Below are positions 23,031-42,799 of a stretch of 64,000 bases of DNA, piece by piece. The notes under the pieces were generated by a model. The model saw only the letters and a list, made by a program, of their open reading frames with translations. It was not told the origin of the DNA and searched no databases. Position numbers and translations under genes: made by a program. Position 1 is the stretch's first letter. Every line of letters starts with the position of its first letter. Source of the stretch: Xiphophorus maculatus (Eukaryota; Chordata; Actinopteri; Cyprinodontiformes; Poeciliidae); contig NC_036444.1 of NCBI RefSeq assembly GCF_002775205.1, positions 5,312,501 through 5,376,500 on the forward strand. Reading direction: 5' to 3'.

Positions 23031-24045
23031 GACTTTTGGTCATGTGTGTGAAGACAAATTCTCCTGAAGGGTAAAGTTTTGGTTGACTTTCAGTCATGTG
23101 TGTGAAGACAAATCCTCCAGACGGGTAAAGTGTTGGTTGCCTTTCGGTCGGGTTTGTGTGAAAACAAACCCTCCTGACGGGACAATGGTTTAGCTGCCCT
23201 TCGGTCGGGTTTGTGTGAAAACGAACCTTCCCGACGGGACATGGGTTTAGCTGCCCTTCGGTCGGGTTTGTGTGAAAACGAACTCTCCCGACGGGACAAT
23301 GGTTTAGCTGCCCATCGGTCGGGTTTGTGTGAAAACAAACCTTCCTGACGGGACATGGGTTTAGTTGCCCTTCGGTTGGGTTTGTGTGAAAACGAACTGT
23401 CCCGACGGGACAATGGTTTAGCTGCCCATCGGTCGGGTTTGTGTGAAAACGAACCTTACCGACGGGACAAGGGTTTAGCTGCCCTTCGGTCAGGTTTGTA
23501 TGAAAACGAACCTTACCGACGGGACAAGGGTTTAGCTGCCCTTCGGTCGGGTTTGTGTGAAAACGAACCTTACCGACGGGACAAGGGTTTAGCTGCCCTT
23601 CGGTCGGGTTTGTGTGAAAACGAACCTTACCGACGGGACAAGGGTTTAGCTGCCCTTCGGTCAGGTTTGTATGAAAACGAACCTTACCGACGGGACAAGG
23701 GTTTAGCTGCCCTTCGGTCAGGTTTGTGTGAAAACGAACCTTACCGACGGGACAAAGGTTTAGCTGCCCTTCGGTCGGGTTTGTGTGAAAACGAACCTTA
23801 CCGACGGGACAAGGGTTTAGCTGCCCTTCGGTCGGGTTTGTGTGAAAACGAACCTTACCGACGGGACAAGGGTTTAGCTGCCCTTCGGTCGGGTTTGTGT
23901 GAAAACGAACCTTACCGACGGGACATGGGTTTAGCTGCCCTTCGGTCGGGTTTGTGTGAAAACGAACCTTACCGACGGGACAATGGTTTAGCTGCCCTTC
24001 GGTCAGGTTTGTGTGAAAACGAACCTTACCGATGGGTAAAGGTGT
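23031..24045. repeat. 57-bp minisatellite, about 17 units, open on both strands
   Basis: Tandem unit of 57 bp including GGGACAAGGGTTTAGCTGCC and TTCGGTCGGGTTTGTGTGAA, followed by AACGAACCTTACCGAC. Because 57 is 19 codons, frames stay open: + strand 23,355-24,047 repeats a 19-aa unit (GLAALRSGLCENEPYRRDK) about 12 times, and the - strand is open over 23,090-23,413 with its own 19-aa unit. Units from about 23,440 on are nearly identical; the first few are more diverged. Each unit contains an inverted repeat (GGTTTGT..ACRAACC). I do not regard the frames as real genes. Confidence 0.92.
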
Positions 24046-24135
24046 GAAAACTAACCAACCAAACTCAGATTCTTCAGTCAGGGTTAAACCTGCACCCTGT
24101 TGTCCTGTTGTTGTCCTGTCTTGTTGTCCTTCAGG

Positions 24136-24253
24136 AACCCTCCTGGATCATTGCTCCAACGACAACGAAAAAGAACCTCATCACCACCCTGCTTATGGAT
24201 GACTTAGTGACCCTACCATCGGGTTTAGAAGTCTTCCTCAAGAAATGCTGCAG
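24136..24253 (+). other. Exon-like open block of unknown identity
   Basis: A 118-nt block with a good acceptor (TTGTCCTTCAG) and donor-like GTATTT. It is open in one frame for 39 codons (begins EPSWIIAPTTT, ends VFLKKCC). A diverged second copy of the acceptor and exon start (CCTTTAG-GAATCCTCTTGGATCAT) lies at about 24,353. No homolog is recognised. It could be a lineage-specific exon or part of a transposon. Confidence 0.3.
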
Positions 24254-24643
24254 GTATTTTGCCGTTTAAATGATAGTTGCGTGTTTTTGAAAAGTGACAG
24301 TTTCATTCTGGGTTAAGGGTTTGACCTTAAATCTGCACCTGTCCTGTTTTCCTTTAGGAATCCTCTTGGATCATCTTTTTGTCTTGGATTTCGCTCTCCC
24401 TAACCCCTCTCATCGACGGATAGAGGAAAATGGCTGAACTTAAAACTTTGGCCTCATGGAGCTACTTTTCTCTTTGTTTTTTGGGGGGACAATTTTGTTT
24501 AGAGACTTCATAATTATTGTTTTTGTTTTGTTTATTGTTCATTGATATTTCAGAAAATGTTTAGACTGGTTTATTGTGATCTGTTTGTATTTATGCTGCT
24601 GTTTGTCATTTTCTGTTTCTACTACATTAATAATTTTAACTGT

Positions 24644-25868
24644 TTTTGTTTTCTCAGTTATTTTTCTTTCCATAGATTCTACACTTAGTCTGGTGTTCTG
24701 ATTGGCTGTAGTTTCTTCCTGGAGGAGGGCATTGGCTGACATGAGTTCACGAACATGGAAAGTTCTCCTGGATCAGTTGACCCGTTGCTGTGTCTCTGCT
24801 CTGTCTTCTCTCAGCTCCAGTCGGTCATGGCAGCTGCCTGCTGGTACTGAGCCCGGTTCTGGTTCTGCTGGAGGTTTGTTCCTGGTAGAGAGGAGTTCTT
24901 CCTCTCCACTGTCGCTACATGCACGTTCTGTAAGAGCGACTGCTGTAAAGTCAGTGACTCAACACAAGCAATTTGCTGTCGCCCCCTGCTGGTCAGATGG
25001 AGTGAATGCCGTAAGTTATGACTCCATACAGTCTGCTGGGTTTTATTTGGTACAAACTTTTTAAACTATTTTAATAATCAACTGGGCTTATTGTACTAGC
25101 AATTGGAGTACATGTGATTGAACTAAAATGACTTCAAAATGCATTGAGACGACATTTGTTGTGAATTGGCAATAAATAAAATTTTACTTTCAAACTAACA
25201 AATGAGCCCCAGCAATAAACAATATAAAAAACAAGCAAAAACCCCAATAACAATACAAAAAAGTTCAAAACCCCAAAAGTAGATATCAAAACGTTCAAAA
25301 AAACTAAAAGTAGATATCAAAACGTTCAAAACCCCAAAAGTAGATATGTTAATTCATAACAATGTTGTCGATGCATTTTACAAAAAGCCATTTCAATTTA
25401 GTCAGATTACTATTGATCCAAGTTATTAGTTCATTTTGTTCAGTTAATTATAGAGTAATTTAAAAAGTTTGTACCACATAAAACCCAGCAGATTGTATGG
25501 AGTCATTACTCACAGCATTCACTCCTCCTGACCAGCAGGGGCCGACAGCAAATCGCTTGTGTTGAGTTGTTGACTTTACAGCAGTCCCTCTTACAGAGCA
25601 TGCATGTAGCGACAGTGGAGAAGAAGAACTCCTCTCTACCAGGAACAAACCTCCAGCAGAACCAGAACCGGGCTCAGTACCAGCAGGCATCTGCCATGAC
25701 CGACTGGAGCTGAGAGAAGACAGAGCAGAGACACAGCAACGAGTCAACTGATCCAGGAGAACTTTCTATGTTCATGAACTCATGTCAGCCAATGCCCTCC
25801 TCCAGGAAGAAACCACAGCCAATCAGAACATGTGTAGAATCTAAACAAAAATAACTGAGAATACAAAA
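24644..25868. repeat. 1.2-kb inverted repeat (palindrome) with ~420-bp arms
   Basis: Left arm about 24,644-25,075, right arm about 25,450-25,868 in reverse complement. Shared words in order are GATTGGCTGT, TTCTCCTGGATCAGTTGAC, GGTTCTGGTTCTGCTGGAGG, CTCTCCACTGTCGCTACATG and GGTACAAACTTTTTAAA. Arms differ at only a few per cent by eye. The ~375-bp spacer holds three copies of an AAAAGTAGATATCAAAACG unit (25,275-25,350). A short second hairpin, GTTTCTAACTAAAC with GTTTAGTTAGAAAC, lies just outside at about 25,908-25,941. Apparent frames in the arms are not genes. Confidence 0.88.
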
Positions 25869-26009
25869 TTTAGTTTCTAACTAAGTTTTTTAGTTAGAAA
25901 AGTTTTAGTTTCTAACTAAACTTTTTGTTTAGTTAGAAACCAGAGTGCCACCTTCTGGCCTCTCCCAGATCAGTTCAGGTCAGAGAATGGAACTGTTTCT
26001 GTCTATTTT

Positions 26010-26170
26010 TCCCCTCCGTGGGCTGCCACCTTATCGTGGTGGAGGGGTTTGAGTGTCCCAGTGATCCTAGGGCTGTCGGAGGGTTCGTGCCTATATTTGG
26101 GTCGGGTCTACCGGGGCAAACGGGTCCTAGGTGAGGGATGGGACCAAGAGCAGCCCAAAGATTGCTTAGA
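26010..26170 (+). mobile_element. 5' fragment of a non-LTR retrotransposon (RTE/Rex3-like)
   Basis: CTCCGTGGGCTGCCACCTTA, CGTGGTGGAGGGGTTTGAGT and GTCCTAGGTGAGGGATGGGA are words I associate with the 5' region of fish Rex3/RTE-type elements. Only this leader-like part is present; no reverse transcriptase follows. The family assignment is from memory and moderate. Confidence 0.5.
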
Positions 26171-26399
26171 AATATTCCTGTTTAGATATAGACATGGTTC
26201 CTGTGTAGCTGAGTTAATTTTATTTATTTATTTTTTATTTTTCTTATGAACCTTCTCAAAACACCTTTTTGTTGAATTGTTATCGCTTTTGCACTGCGGC
26301 AGGCTATTTCTGTTTTATATTGCTTTTATTATCCTACTGTAAATTTTGTTCTGGGAGGACGGTTATTAGTGTTGCACAAAGCAAGGTTCTGTGATGTAG

Positions 26400-27010
26400 C
26401 TGCAGCCGCCAGGCAAAAGCTGCCTAACTGAGCTGCTGGTTAAGATGTGCTAATGCTACCTCTCACTCTCAGTAATGTTTATAACGGTAAAAATAGTTCT
26501 CACAGTTTTTGTGCTGCATAAATATATGTTAACTGTCTAAGTGTTTCAAAAACTTTGGGTTTGGTTAAAATTAAACTGTTACTCTTATAAAGTTTGTCTG
26601 AAGTTTTCTCTCCAAAATGTGTTTGGGCCGCAGGGATCTGACTGACTGTGACCATACCTGATGATGGTTGAGTGTGTTTTATAGATATGTGATGAATACA
26701 GTTTTCTGTTGTAGTTTTATATCTTTTAATTTAATTACTTTATTACAGAATAGGTCCTTTATGCATTCTTTTACATAAAGTAAAAATTTAACGTTTTGTA
26801 TTATATTTTTAATTTTTATTTATATTATTTTGCATTATGTATTAACATATTTCATTGATGCTCATTTGTACACGATTTTATTTTTCTTTATTCCATTTGT
26901 TGTTAATATAAAAAGGGTTAAGCTGCCTAACTGAGCTGCTGGGATCTGACTGACTGTGTGTATCATACCCGATGATGGTTGAGTGTGTCCCACACTGTTT
27001 TATAGGAATA
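26400..27010. repeat. Local direct duplication
   Basis: CTGCCTAACTGAGCTGCTGG occurs at about 26,421 and again near 26,922. The block GGGATCTGACTGACTGTG..GATGATGGTTGAGTGTG occurs at about 26,633 and near 26,940. The intervening DNA is AT-rich and unassigned. Confidence 0.7.
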
Positions 27011-27105
27011 AACTGACGCAGATCCTGATTCCAGTGTGACGTTATTGATCCTTTTTACAACTGTTACACCCATTTACAACCAGAGCTATTGACAGAAGTC
27101 AATAG

Positions 27106-28054
27106 CTAGGGCTTAAAACGATTACTTGAGTGATTCGAGTACCTCGATTATTAAAATTATTCGAGGAAAATTTATCTGCCTCGAAGCTTCGTTAAATTGT
27201 TTTATTATTTAGTGCACTGTGTTCCGGCCGGGTTACTACGCTCTTATTTCCGCTTGAGTTGTTGATGAAAGCTAAGTGTTAGCAGCATAGCGTCCAGTTT
27301 TCGGCCTGGGAGGATCTTATTGATTCATGATGATGTCCGGGGTTTTGTAGTTTTTCGGGGGACCAACAATCATCCTTAAAATCTTCCGTCCCGGAGCTGC
27401 TGCCTGGTGGCCGGTTCAGAGCGAACGGCGGGGAAGAGCGCTGCAGGTGTATTTATACAGGTGAGCGGATAGATTCAAGACGGCGGGCGGCTGCTCATTA
27501 GATGATTAACGCAAGTGTAGCTTTACAAACAAACCGGAAAATGTATTTCATATCATCCCGGTCTCAACAAATATGTGGCGGAGCACGTCTTGGCGGCACA
27601 TAGCTGGCAGGTGTTTCTGTGTGCGACGAACGAAGGAGTCAAATCCCGTCGCTAACATGAACACAAAGCTTTAAATGTCTGGGCAAGACGAGAGTTCATC
27701 TATTAAACTGACTGGAGATGAATACATCAAAAGCTGGGGTATAGAATTTCTTCATTAGCGTATTTGTGAGCCTGCCTCTTTATTATTGAATATAACTTCA
27801 GATTCTTGTATAACTTTTCTTCAGATTAACTTAGAAAGTGAGCTATTATTGCTATGAGTTAATTTTCTAAACTACAGAAAAATTGTTAGGGAAGCTCAAA
27901 TATGAAAAATTGGACTGATGAAATGCGATAGTTCTACTGCTATGTGAGATACCAATGTTTTAGTTTATATTTGTTATATCAAATTACCCGATTAATTGTA
28001 AGAATAAACAATAGATTACTCTATTACTAAAATATTCATTTACAACAGCCCTAG
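27106..28054. mobile_element. Non-autonomous hAT-like element
   Basis: Ends CTAGGGCTTAAAACGATTAC and ATTTACAACAGCCCTAG are short terminal inverted repeats of a common fish hAT family with runs of GATTA/TCGA. Flanks GTCAATAG and TCAACCCA do not give a clean duplication. It is about 0.95 kb without coding capacity. A GC-rich interior (27,225-27,640) contains several CpGs. Confidence 0.65.
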
Positions 28055-28059
28055 TCAAC

Positions 28060-29360
28060 CCATCTAAAGCTGCTATTTTGTTTGACATGCATGTTTTACA
28101 GCTTTTTTTTTTTAACTTTTAATTGATATTCACTCTACAGCGCAGTGCTTTAAACATTTGCAAATCAAACAAAGTCTTAAATATTGTCGTTTTTAAACTA
28201 GACTATATATATCCAGTATTAAAATACTTTAAATTAAAGACATAGAAGTGTCATCCAATAATTCTCAACACCCTGTTCACTTTCACAGTTGATTAGCTAT
28301 AATAAAATATTAATTGTTATTAAGTCTATAAACAGTGTTTGCATCCCTAGTTGTGGCCCGTTTTTTCCATTCAGGCCCTGGTTGACTCTAAAATGTCACA
28401 TTTGTCAAAGCCTCCTTTAAATGTCAGCTAAGCAACTTTCATGGCGCTGATGGACGTCTCTTCCTCTTCCTGGTCTGATACGAGCCATTTGAAGGTGGAG
28501 GAGACGGCCGCCGGTATCACCTGCCATCTGCTCATAAAGCTGCTCAGAACCAGAACAAAGCTGCTCGGCTTTCATTTCCTGTTCTGCAGGAAATTGGGAA
28601 AGAGGCGGCCGATAGCTGCTGCTGCTTATCAGCTGCTTCCTCTCTGCTTCATGAAGAGACGGAGCGTCAGTCAGAGCTTCACCTGCGCTCCTCATCCTCA
28701 CTGTAACGGAGGTCCGACTTGACATTTAGACAACAGCAAAGCCTTCAGTTCTGAGAAAATAGAGGTTTATTAAAGCAGACAAACGGGGATAAAAATGCAG
28801 CCTGGAAATATAAACAAGTCAGTAGCTGCGTTTCCATCGACTGTAAAATTACTAAAATAAATGAGCTTATAGCAAATAAACCAATTTTGAAGAGTAATTC
28901 AAGATTTTGATAGAAAGTTTCTGCACTAGGATCAGGTGTGTTTAACAGCTGGATCAAAATTAGTGTATTTTGCAAAAGTACAATGTGATCAATAACCGGA
29001 TGTTACTACTGGTGGAAAAGTCAGACAACGGCAGGAAGTAGGTGATTGATGGCGTGATGTTTTTTTTTACAAATGTATTCATGTGTGATTTTAATTAGAT
29101 TCTTATTTAATGGAAACAGCCATTGTGAAATGTGTTTTTTTGACATTAGTATAAATATGCATTGCAACCATTACTCTATTACAATTTGAGTACCTCTCTG
29201 TAATACTAAGATAAATATCAGTGATATTTACTGTAGTACTTGATGCCAAACTAGCAAAATTAGCTTAGCTAATGTAGCTTTTATCTACAAGCTAAGAGGG
29301 ACGTAGCCTACGCGTTTATCTGCCAGTCACCAGAACCTTGTTATTCATGTGAAGAGTTCC
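28060..29360. other. Intergenic DNA, no gene recognised
   Basis: AT-rich DNA. The segment 28,430-28,730 is more GC-rich and open on both strands, but neither product is recognisable and no splice context supports a gene. Confidence 0.4.
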
Positions 29361-29362
29361 TT

Positions 29363-29397
<35 letters not shown>

Positions 29398-32300
29398 CAT
29401 TTATTGTCATTGAACAGAATTCAACGAAATTTCCATTGCAGCTCCCGTGCAAAAGGTCAAATATATACAGTATAAATAAGCAAACACACAATAATAATAA
29501 TAACAATATATACAACTAAATTAACTAAAGGCACTCAACCACACCAAAGAAGTAGCAGCAGGTCCAATTATGGCAAAGTACAGATAATGTGACAGTGCAA
29601 AGTGCAGAACAGTGTGGCTGTGTGGGGGTGGGGGATATGTATGTGTGACTGCGAGGTTATGATATGTGTGGGAGGGGGGGGCGGCAGGGAGTAATGGCTC
29701 TGGCGGCTGTGGGGAAGAAACTGTTTCTCAGTCTATTTGTTGTAGTCCGTATATTCCTGTACCGCTTGCCTGATGGCAGCGGCACAAACAGTCTGTGGCC
29801 CGGGTGGCTGGAATCCATGGCTATGGATCCAGCTCTCTTCTTGACCCGGTCTGTGTAAATGGAGTCCAGGTCTGGGAGGGGGCATCCCACAATGCCTTGT
29901 GCTGTTCTCACCACCCGTGTCAGTTGTTTCCTCTCCAGTGCTGTGCAGCTACCATACCACACAGTCATGTTGAGGCAGAGGATGCTCTCGATCATCGCCC
30001 TGTAAAAGTTCACGAGCAGCTGTGAGGAAAGTCCAGCCCGTCTCAGTTTCCTGAGGAAGAAGAGCCTTTGTTGTGCTTTCTTCACCAGGTGGGAGGTGTT
30101 TGTGTTCCAGGAGAGGTCAGACGTGATGTGGAGGCCCAGGAACTTGATGTTGTTCACACGTTCCACCACTTCTCCACCTATGAGAAGGGGAGTGTGATCC
30201 GTCCTCCTGGACCTTCTGTAGTCCACAATGACCTCCTTGGTCTTCCCTGTGTTCAGCACCAAGTTGTTGGCTGAACACCACTGAGTGAGCTGCAGAATCT
30301 CCTCTCTGTAGTGGGTCTCGTTGTTGTCTGAAATGAGACCCACTACTGTTGTGTCGTCCGCGTACTTCACGACTGTGTTGGTGGGGTGGATGGCCACGCA
30401 GTCGTGTGTAAACAGGGTGAAGAGAGCTGGGCTGAGCACACAGCCCTGCGGCGTGCCTGTGTTGAGGACCAGTGGGGACGATGTTGAGCCACTTATTCTC
30501 ACCACCTGAGGCCTGTTGGTGAGGAAGTCTCTGATCCAGTGGCACAGTGAAGCGGGCAGCCCCACCTCGAGTAGCTTCAGCACCAGCTTGTCTGGGATGA
30601 CGGTGTTAAATGCTGAGCTGAAGTCTACAAATAGCATCCTGACGTAGGTGTTGGGATGCTGCAGATGGGTCAGGGCTGTGTGCAGAGTGATGGAGACAGC
30701 ATCCTCTGTTGACCGGTTCGCTCTGTAGGCGAACTGAAGGCTGTCCAGGTTTGCGGGGATGAAGTCTCTGATGTACTTCAGAAGAATCCTCTCAAAGCAC
30801 TTCATGATCACCGGGGTCAGAGCGACAGGCCGGTAATCGTTCAGGCTGGTGATGGACCTCTTCTTCGGTACAGGGATGATGGTGGAAGACTTGAGACACT
30901 CAGGAACCGTGGCGAGCTGCAGGGACAGATTGAAAATGTCCAGAAACACTCCTGCCAGCTGGTCGGCGCAGGTTTTCAGTGTCTGGCCTGACACCTTGTC
31001 CGGTCCTGGAGCTTTGTGGGTGTTGATCCTCCTCAAGGTGGACGTCACCTGATGCTTCTGTAGGACGAGGGGCTGGTGCTGCTCTTCCAGTTGGGGTAGA
31101 TGTACGGCTTCTCTGCTGCCCGCCGTGTCAAAGCGGGCAAAGAAACTGTTTAAGGTGTCAGGCAGGGTGGGGTCGCGGCTGGTCAGCTGAGTGCTGTGTT
31201 TGTAGTCCGTCATGGTTCTAATGCCTCTCCACATGCTTCGGGGGTTGTTGTTGATGAAATGTTCCTCAATCTGCTGTTTGTACTGGAGCTTGGCCTGCTT
31301 AATACCTTTTTTCAGTTCCGACCGGGCCCTGCTATAAGCCAACCAGTCTCCAGACCTGTAGGCAGCATCCCGGGCTTTCAGCAGGGCCCGTACTGTGCTG
31401 TCCAGCCATGGTTTCTGGTTTGGAAACACTTTTATGGTCTTAACAGGGAGCACAGCGTCGGTGCAGAACTGAACATAGGACAGAACGGACGATGAGTATT
31501 CCTCCAAGTCTGCGCCGTCCCTGAACACACTCCAGTCTGTATGCTCAAAGCAGTCCTGAAGTGCAGAGGAGGCCTCCTCAGTCCAGACCTGAACTATTCT
31601 GGTGGTCGGCTTAGTTCTGCAGGCCAGAGGCTTGTAGACAGGAATCAGCTCCACTGAGATGTGGTCAGACATGCCCAGATGTGGAGCTGCTACAGCCTTG
31701 TAGGCTCCGGGGATATTGCAGTAGACCTGGTCCAAAATGTTATTGGCTCTGGTGGGAAAGTTTATGGATTTGTGGAATTTGGGAAACACAGCCTTCAGTT
31801 CCACGTGATTGAAGTCCCCCGCCACAATCACGGCCGCCTCCGGGTTGGAGTTCATCTGCACGCTGATCAGGCAGTACAGCTCCTCTAATGCTAGCTTAGC
31901 ATTAGCCCTCGGTGGTATGTAGACGGCCACAATCACAATGGACGAGAGTTCTCTCACCAACTTGAAGGGTCTGCATTTCACCGCCAGATATTCCAAGTCA
32001 GGAGAGCAGAATGTTCCGACAGAGTGTGTGGCTGTACACCAGGCATTGTGTACATACAATGCCAAACCTCCGCCTCTGCCCTTACCGAAGCTGCAGTCCG
32101 ATCCGCCCGGAACAGAGCGCGCCCCGTTATCTCCACCGCTGCGTCCGGGATGTTGTCATCCAGCCAGGTCTCTGTGACAACAGTCACACAGCTGTCCATC
32201 CGGCGAGAAGTAATCCGGAGTCGCATCTCGTCGATTTTGTTGACGAGGGACCTGGCATTGGCGAGGAAGAGGCTGGGGAGGGCCGGTTTATGAGGGCTAG

Positions 32301-32611
32301 CTTGTAGCCTAGCACGCACGCCGGCTCTCTTACCCCTCTTTTGTTTGTGCTGCCTCCTCCGTCGCCTTGGCAGCAGGGGGGGAATGATCATAGTCCCAGG
32401 TGTTCGTAGCAGCTCTGGAGGAATAAAGTCCAGCTTGGTGGGTGTGTGAAGTCCAAACTGTGTTCCTATGTCCCACAGTTCTAATCTGCTGTAAGTTGTA
32501 ACGGCTTCCAGTAGTGTGTTGAGCGAAGACATCAATAAAAACAAGTTAAAAAAAACGAAAACACGGGAGCTCCGAGCCGCAGCGTCTACACGCGCCGCCA
32601 TCTTGTTTGTT
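29363..32611 (-). mobile_element. Rex1-like LINE, nearly full length, frameshifted
   Basis: Non-LTR retrotransposon on the - strand. From its 5' end (CAAGATGGCGGC, about 32,605) it encodes a leader with a hydrophobic stretch and an Arg/Lys-rich run. An apurinic-like endonuclease follows ([40 protein letters not shown]). Then comes a reverse transcriptase: [47 protein letters not shown]. The long frame is open from 32,065 to 29,657 (802 codons). One single-base shift near 32,103 separates it from the upstream frame (32,601-31,978). The 3' end is a GATA microsatellite (29,366-29,396), as in Rex1/Babar. Its tail lies 0.65 kb upstream of the tph2 promoter region. No target duplication was found. 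Confidence 0.88.
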
Positions 32612-33050
32612 TACAAATCCATTTAAACATTTATTTATGCGTCCTTGAAACTCCTCCATGATGTATTCACTCTTCATGTTCACCAGCTAGTGAACTATAT
32701 CTATGTAGATTGAGATCAGAGGCAGCTTGTCCACTTCATCTGACACGTTTTCCTTTTTCGTCTCTTTTGGGTCAATTCCGACAGCAGCCATTTTGTTTAT
32801 GTATTTTTCTTTCACACATTGGTTAAGGTGTCCATTCTTTTTTCATTTTGTTGGTCTCGAATCCATGGGTCTTGCCTTCTACGATAACACAGATCACATC
32901 AGACTTGTGGGAACTATGAATTGTTTGTATTCTTGATTCAGATATTCTGAAGCCCCGCCCCTCCAGGTATTTTGTACTCACATTCTAACTTTTCTCCTCC
33001 CATGAGATCTTCTCTCCCTTCTGCAGCAGTTTGGGTCCATCCATGCTGTG
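32612..33050. other. Short intergenic stretch between LINE and tph2
   Basis: No gene seen. This is the proximal upstream region of tph2, now bounded by the LINE. Confidence 0.4.
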
Positions 33051-33264
33051 GACACGGCCCCTCCATCAGTGGGCGGAGCTTCTCTCTCTCTTCCCCCCTC
33101 CTATGGGAGTATTTAGGTGAAAGCGAGGCGGTTCTGGTCCTCAGCATCAGCAGCAGCTGCATCATCCGGACGGCAGGCTGGAGCCCTGGTACTCGTACAC
33201 CCACTGGTTCCCCATGGCTTCGGCCCATGTGATGAAGGACGGCGGGCCGGAGCCGATACCGCGC
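33050..33264 (+). promoter_or_regulatory. tph2: tph2 proximal promoter and 5' UTR
   Basis: Contains a GC-box-like GTGGGCGGAGC (about 33,068), a pyrimidine-rich run and a weak TATA-like GTATTTAG near 33,109, followed by the likely 5' UTR. The promoter call rests on position and these motifs. Confidence 0.4.
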
Positions 33265-41999
<8,735 letters not shown>

Positions 42000-42013
42000 G
42001 GCCGAAGCAAATC

Positions 42014-42635
42014 CACTGCAAAAAAACTAAATATTACCAAGTATTTTTTATTTGGTTTCTAGTTTAAATATCTTGGTTCACTTGAAATAAAGCAAAATGA
42101 ACTTATAAGTTACTTTTCACAAGATGTAGAAGCTTGTATTTATGGTGCACTGATAAATTAGCCCAGATTTCCTTAATTTTGGTAGATCAGTGATCTTGTC
42201 AACCTCAGCAAAGATTTAAAAATCAGCCGCTGTCCTCTTCTGCTCTGCAGTGAGAGGTTTGACTGGCAGACCGGCCCATCAGATCATGTCTGCAGTTAAT
42301 AATAGTCAACCCACTGTTGCCAATTCAATGACTTCTTGCTACATTTAGCAACATTTCAGACAAAAATCATTATCGGCCAAACTTAAGATCGGTAATCGGC
42401 GATAAGCCAGAAAACTGCAATCAGTGCACCCCTATCTGTATTACATAAATAATTCCTTAATATTGTCACAATTTATGACGAGACATTTTTCCTTGTTATA
42501 AGTGAAATAGTCCGCCAGTGGATCTAGTTCCTTAAACGTTACTTCTAAGTTCATTTTGTCTTATTTCAAATGCACCAAGATGTTCAACTTGAAACTTGAT
42601 AAAAATATTTAGTAAAATTTTGTGTTTTTGCAGTG
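42014..42635. mobile_element. MITE (CACTGCAAAAA ends) split by a nested hAT
   Basis: Ends CACTGCAAAAAAACTAAATA and TTTTGTGTTTTTGCAGTG are inverted repeats. The interior matches copies at 35.9, 41.5, 48.65 and 50.9 kb. It starts 14 bp after the tph2 stop codon and so forms the first part of the tph2 3' UTR. A second element (42,141-42,434) is inserted in it. Confidence 0.75.
42141..42434. mobile_element. Nested 294-bp hAT-like MITE
   Basis: Ends TATGGTGCACTGATAAAT and CAATCAGTGCACCCCTA share GGTGCACTGAT as inverted repeat. Flanks CTTGTATT and TCTGTATT match at 6 of 8 bases. Removing it restores the surrounding MITE. A related left end (GGGTGCACTGATAAATTGAT) lies at about 6,521 in tbc1d15. Confidence 0.8.
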
Positions 42636-42776
42636 CAGGAGCTCTGACCGGTCCAATCAATTGGTTCTGACTTCAGTCTCTCAGATTATCAAGCTGCTTC
42701 AAGTGTCTGATTTCATCCAGTTAATGTTCGCTCTGCTCATGTCAAATGTCTCCTGTAACTGAGTCCAAGCTGTCAG

Positions 42777-42782
42777 AATAAA
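42777..42782 (+). terminator. tph2: tph2 polyadenylation signal
   Basis: AATAAA about 780 nt downstream of the tph2 stop codon, the first clear canonical signal on this strand outside the transposon insertions. Confidence 0.55.
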
Positions 42783-42799
42783 GTGACGAATCCCCAGGA

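Noticed and set aside
23355-24047. 230-codon open frame of 19-aa repeats as a protein-coding gene
   Set aside because: It is explained by a 57-bp tandem unit without stops; the opposite strand is open too, there is no splice or promoter context and no recognisable domain.
24702-25064. Open frame of 120 codons, mirrored at 25,460-25,747
   Set aside because: Both lie in the arms of the palindrome and are the same repeat sequence in opposite orientation; no known protein.
28441-28722. 93-codon frame as a small gene
   Set aside because: No recognisable motif, open on both strands through GC content, no splice or UTR evidence.
31978-32601. 207-codon - strand frame as a host gene
   Set aside because: Its second half is the endonuclease N-terminus of the Rex1-like LINE; it ends only because of the frameshift near 32,103.
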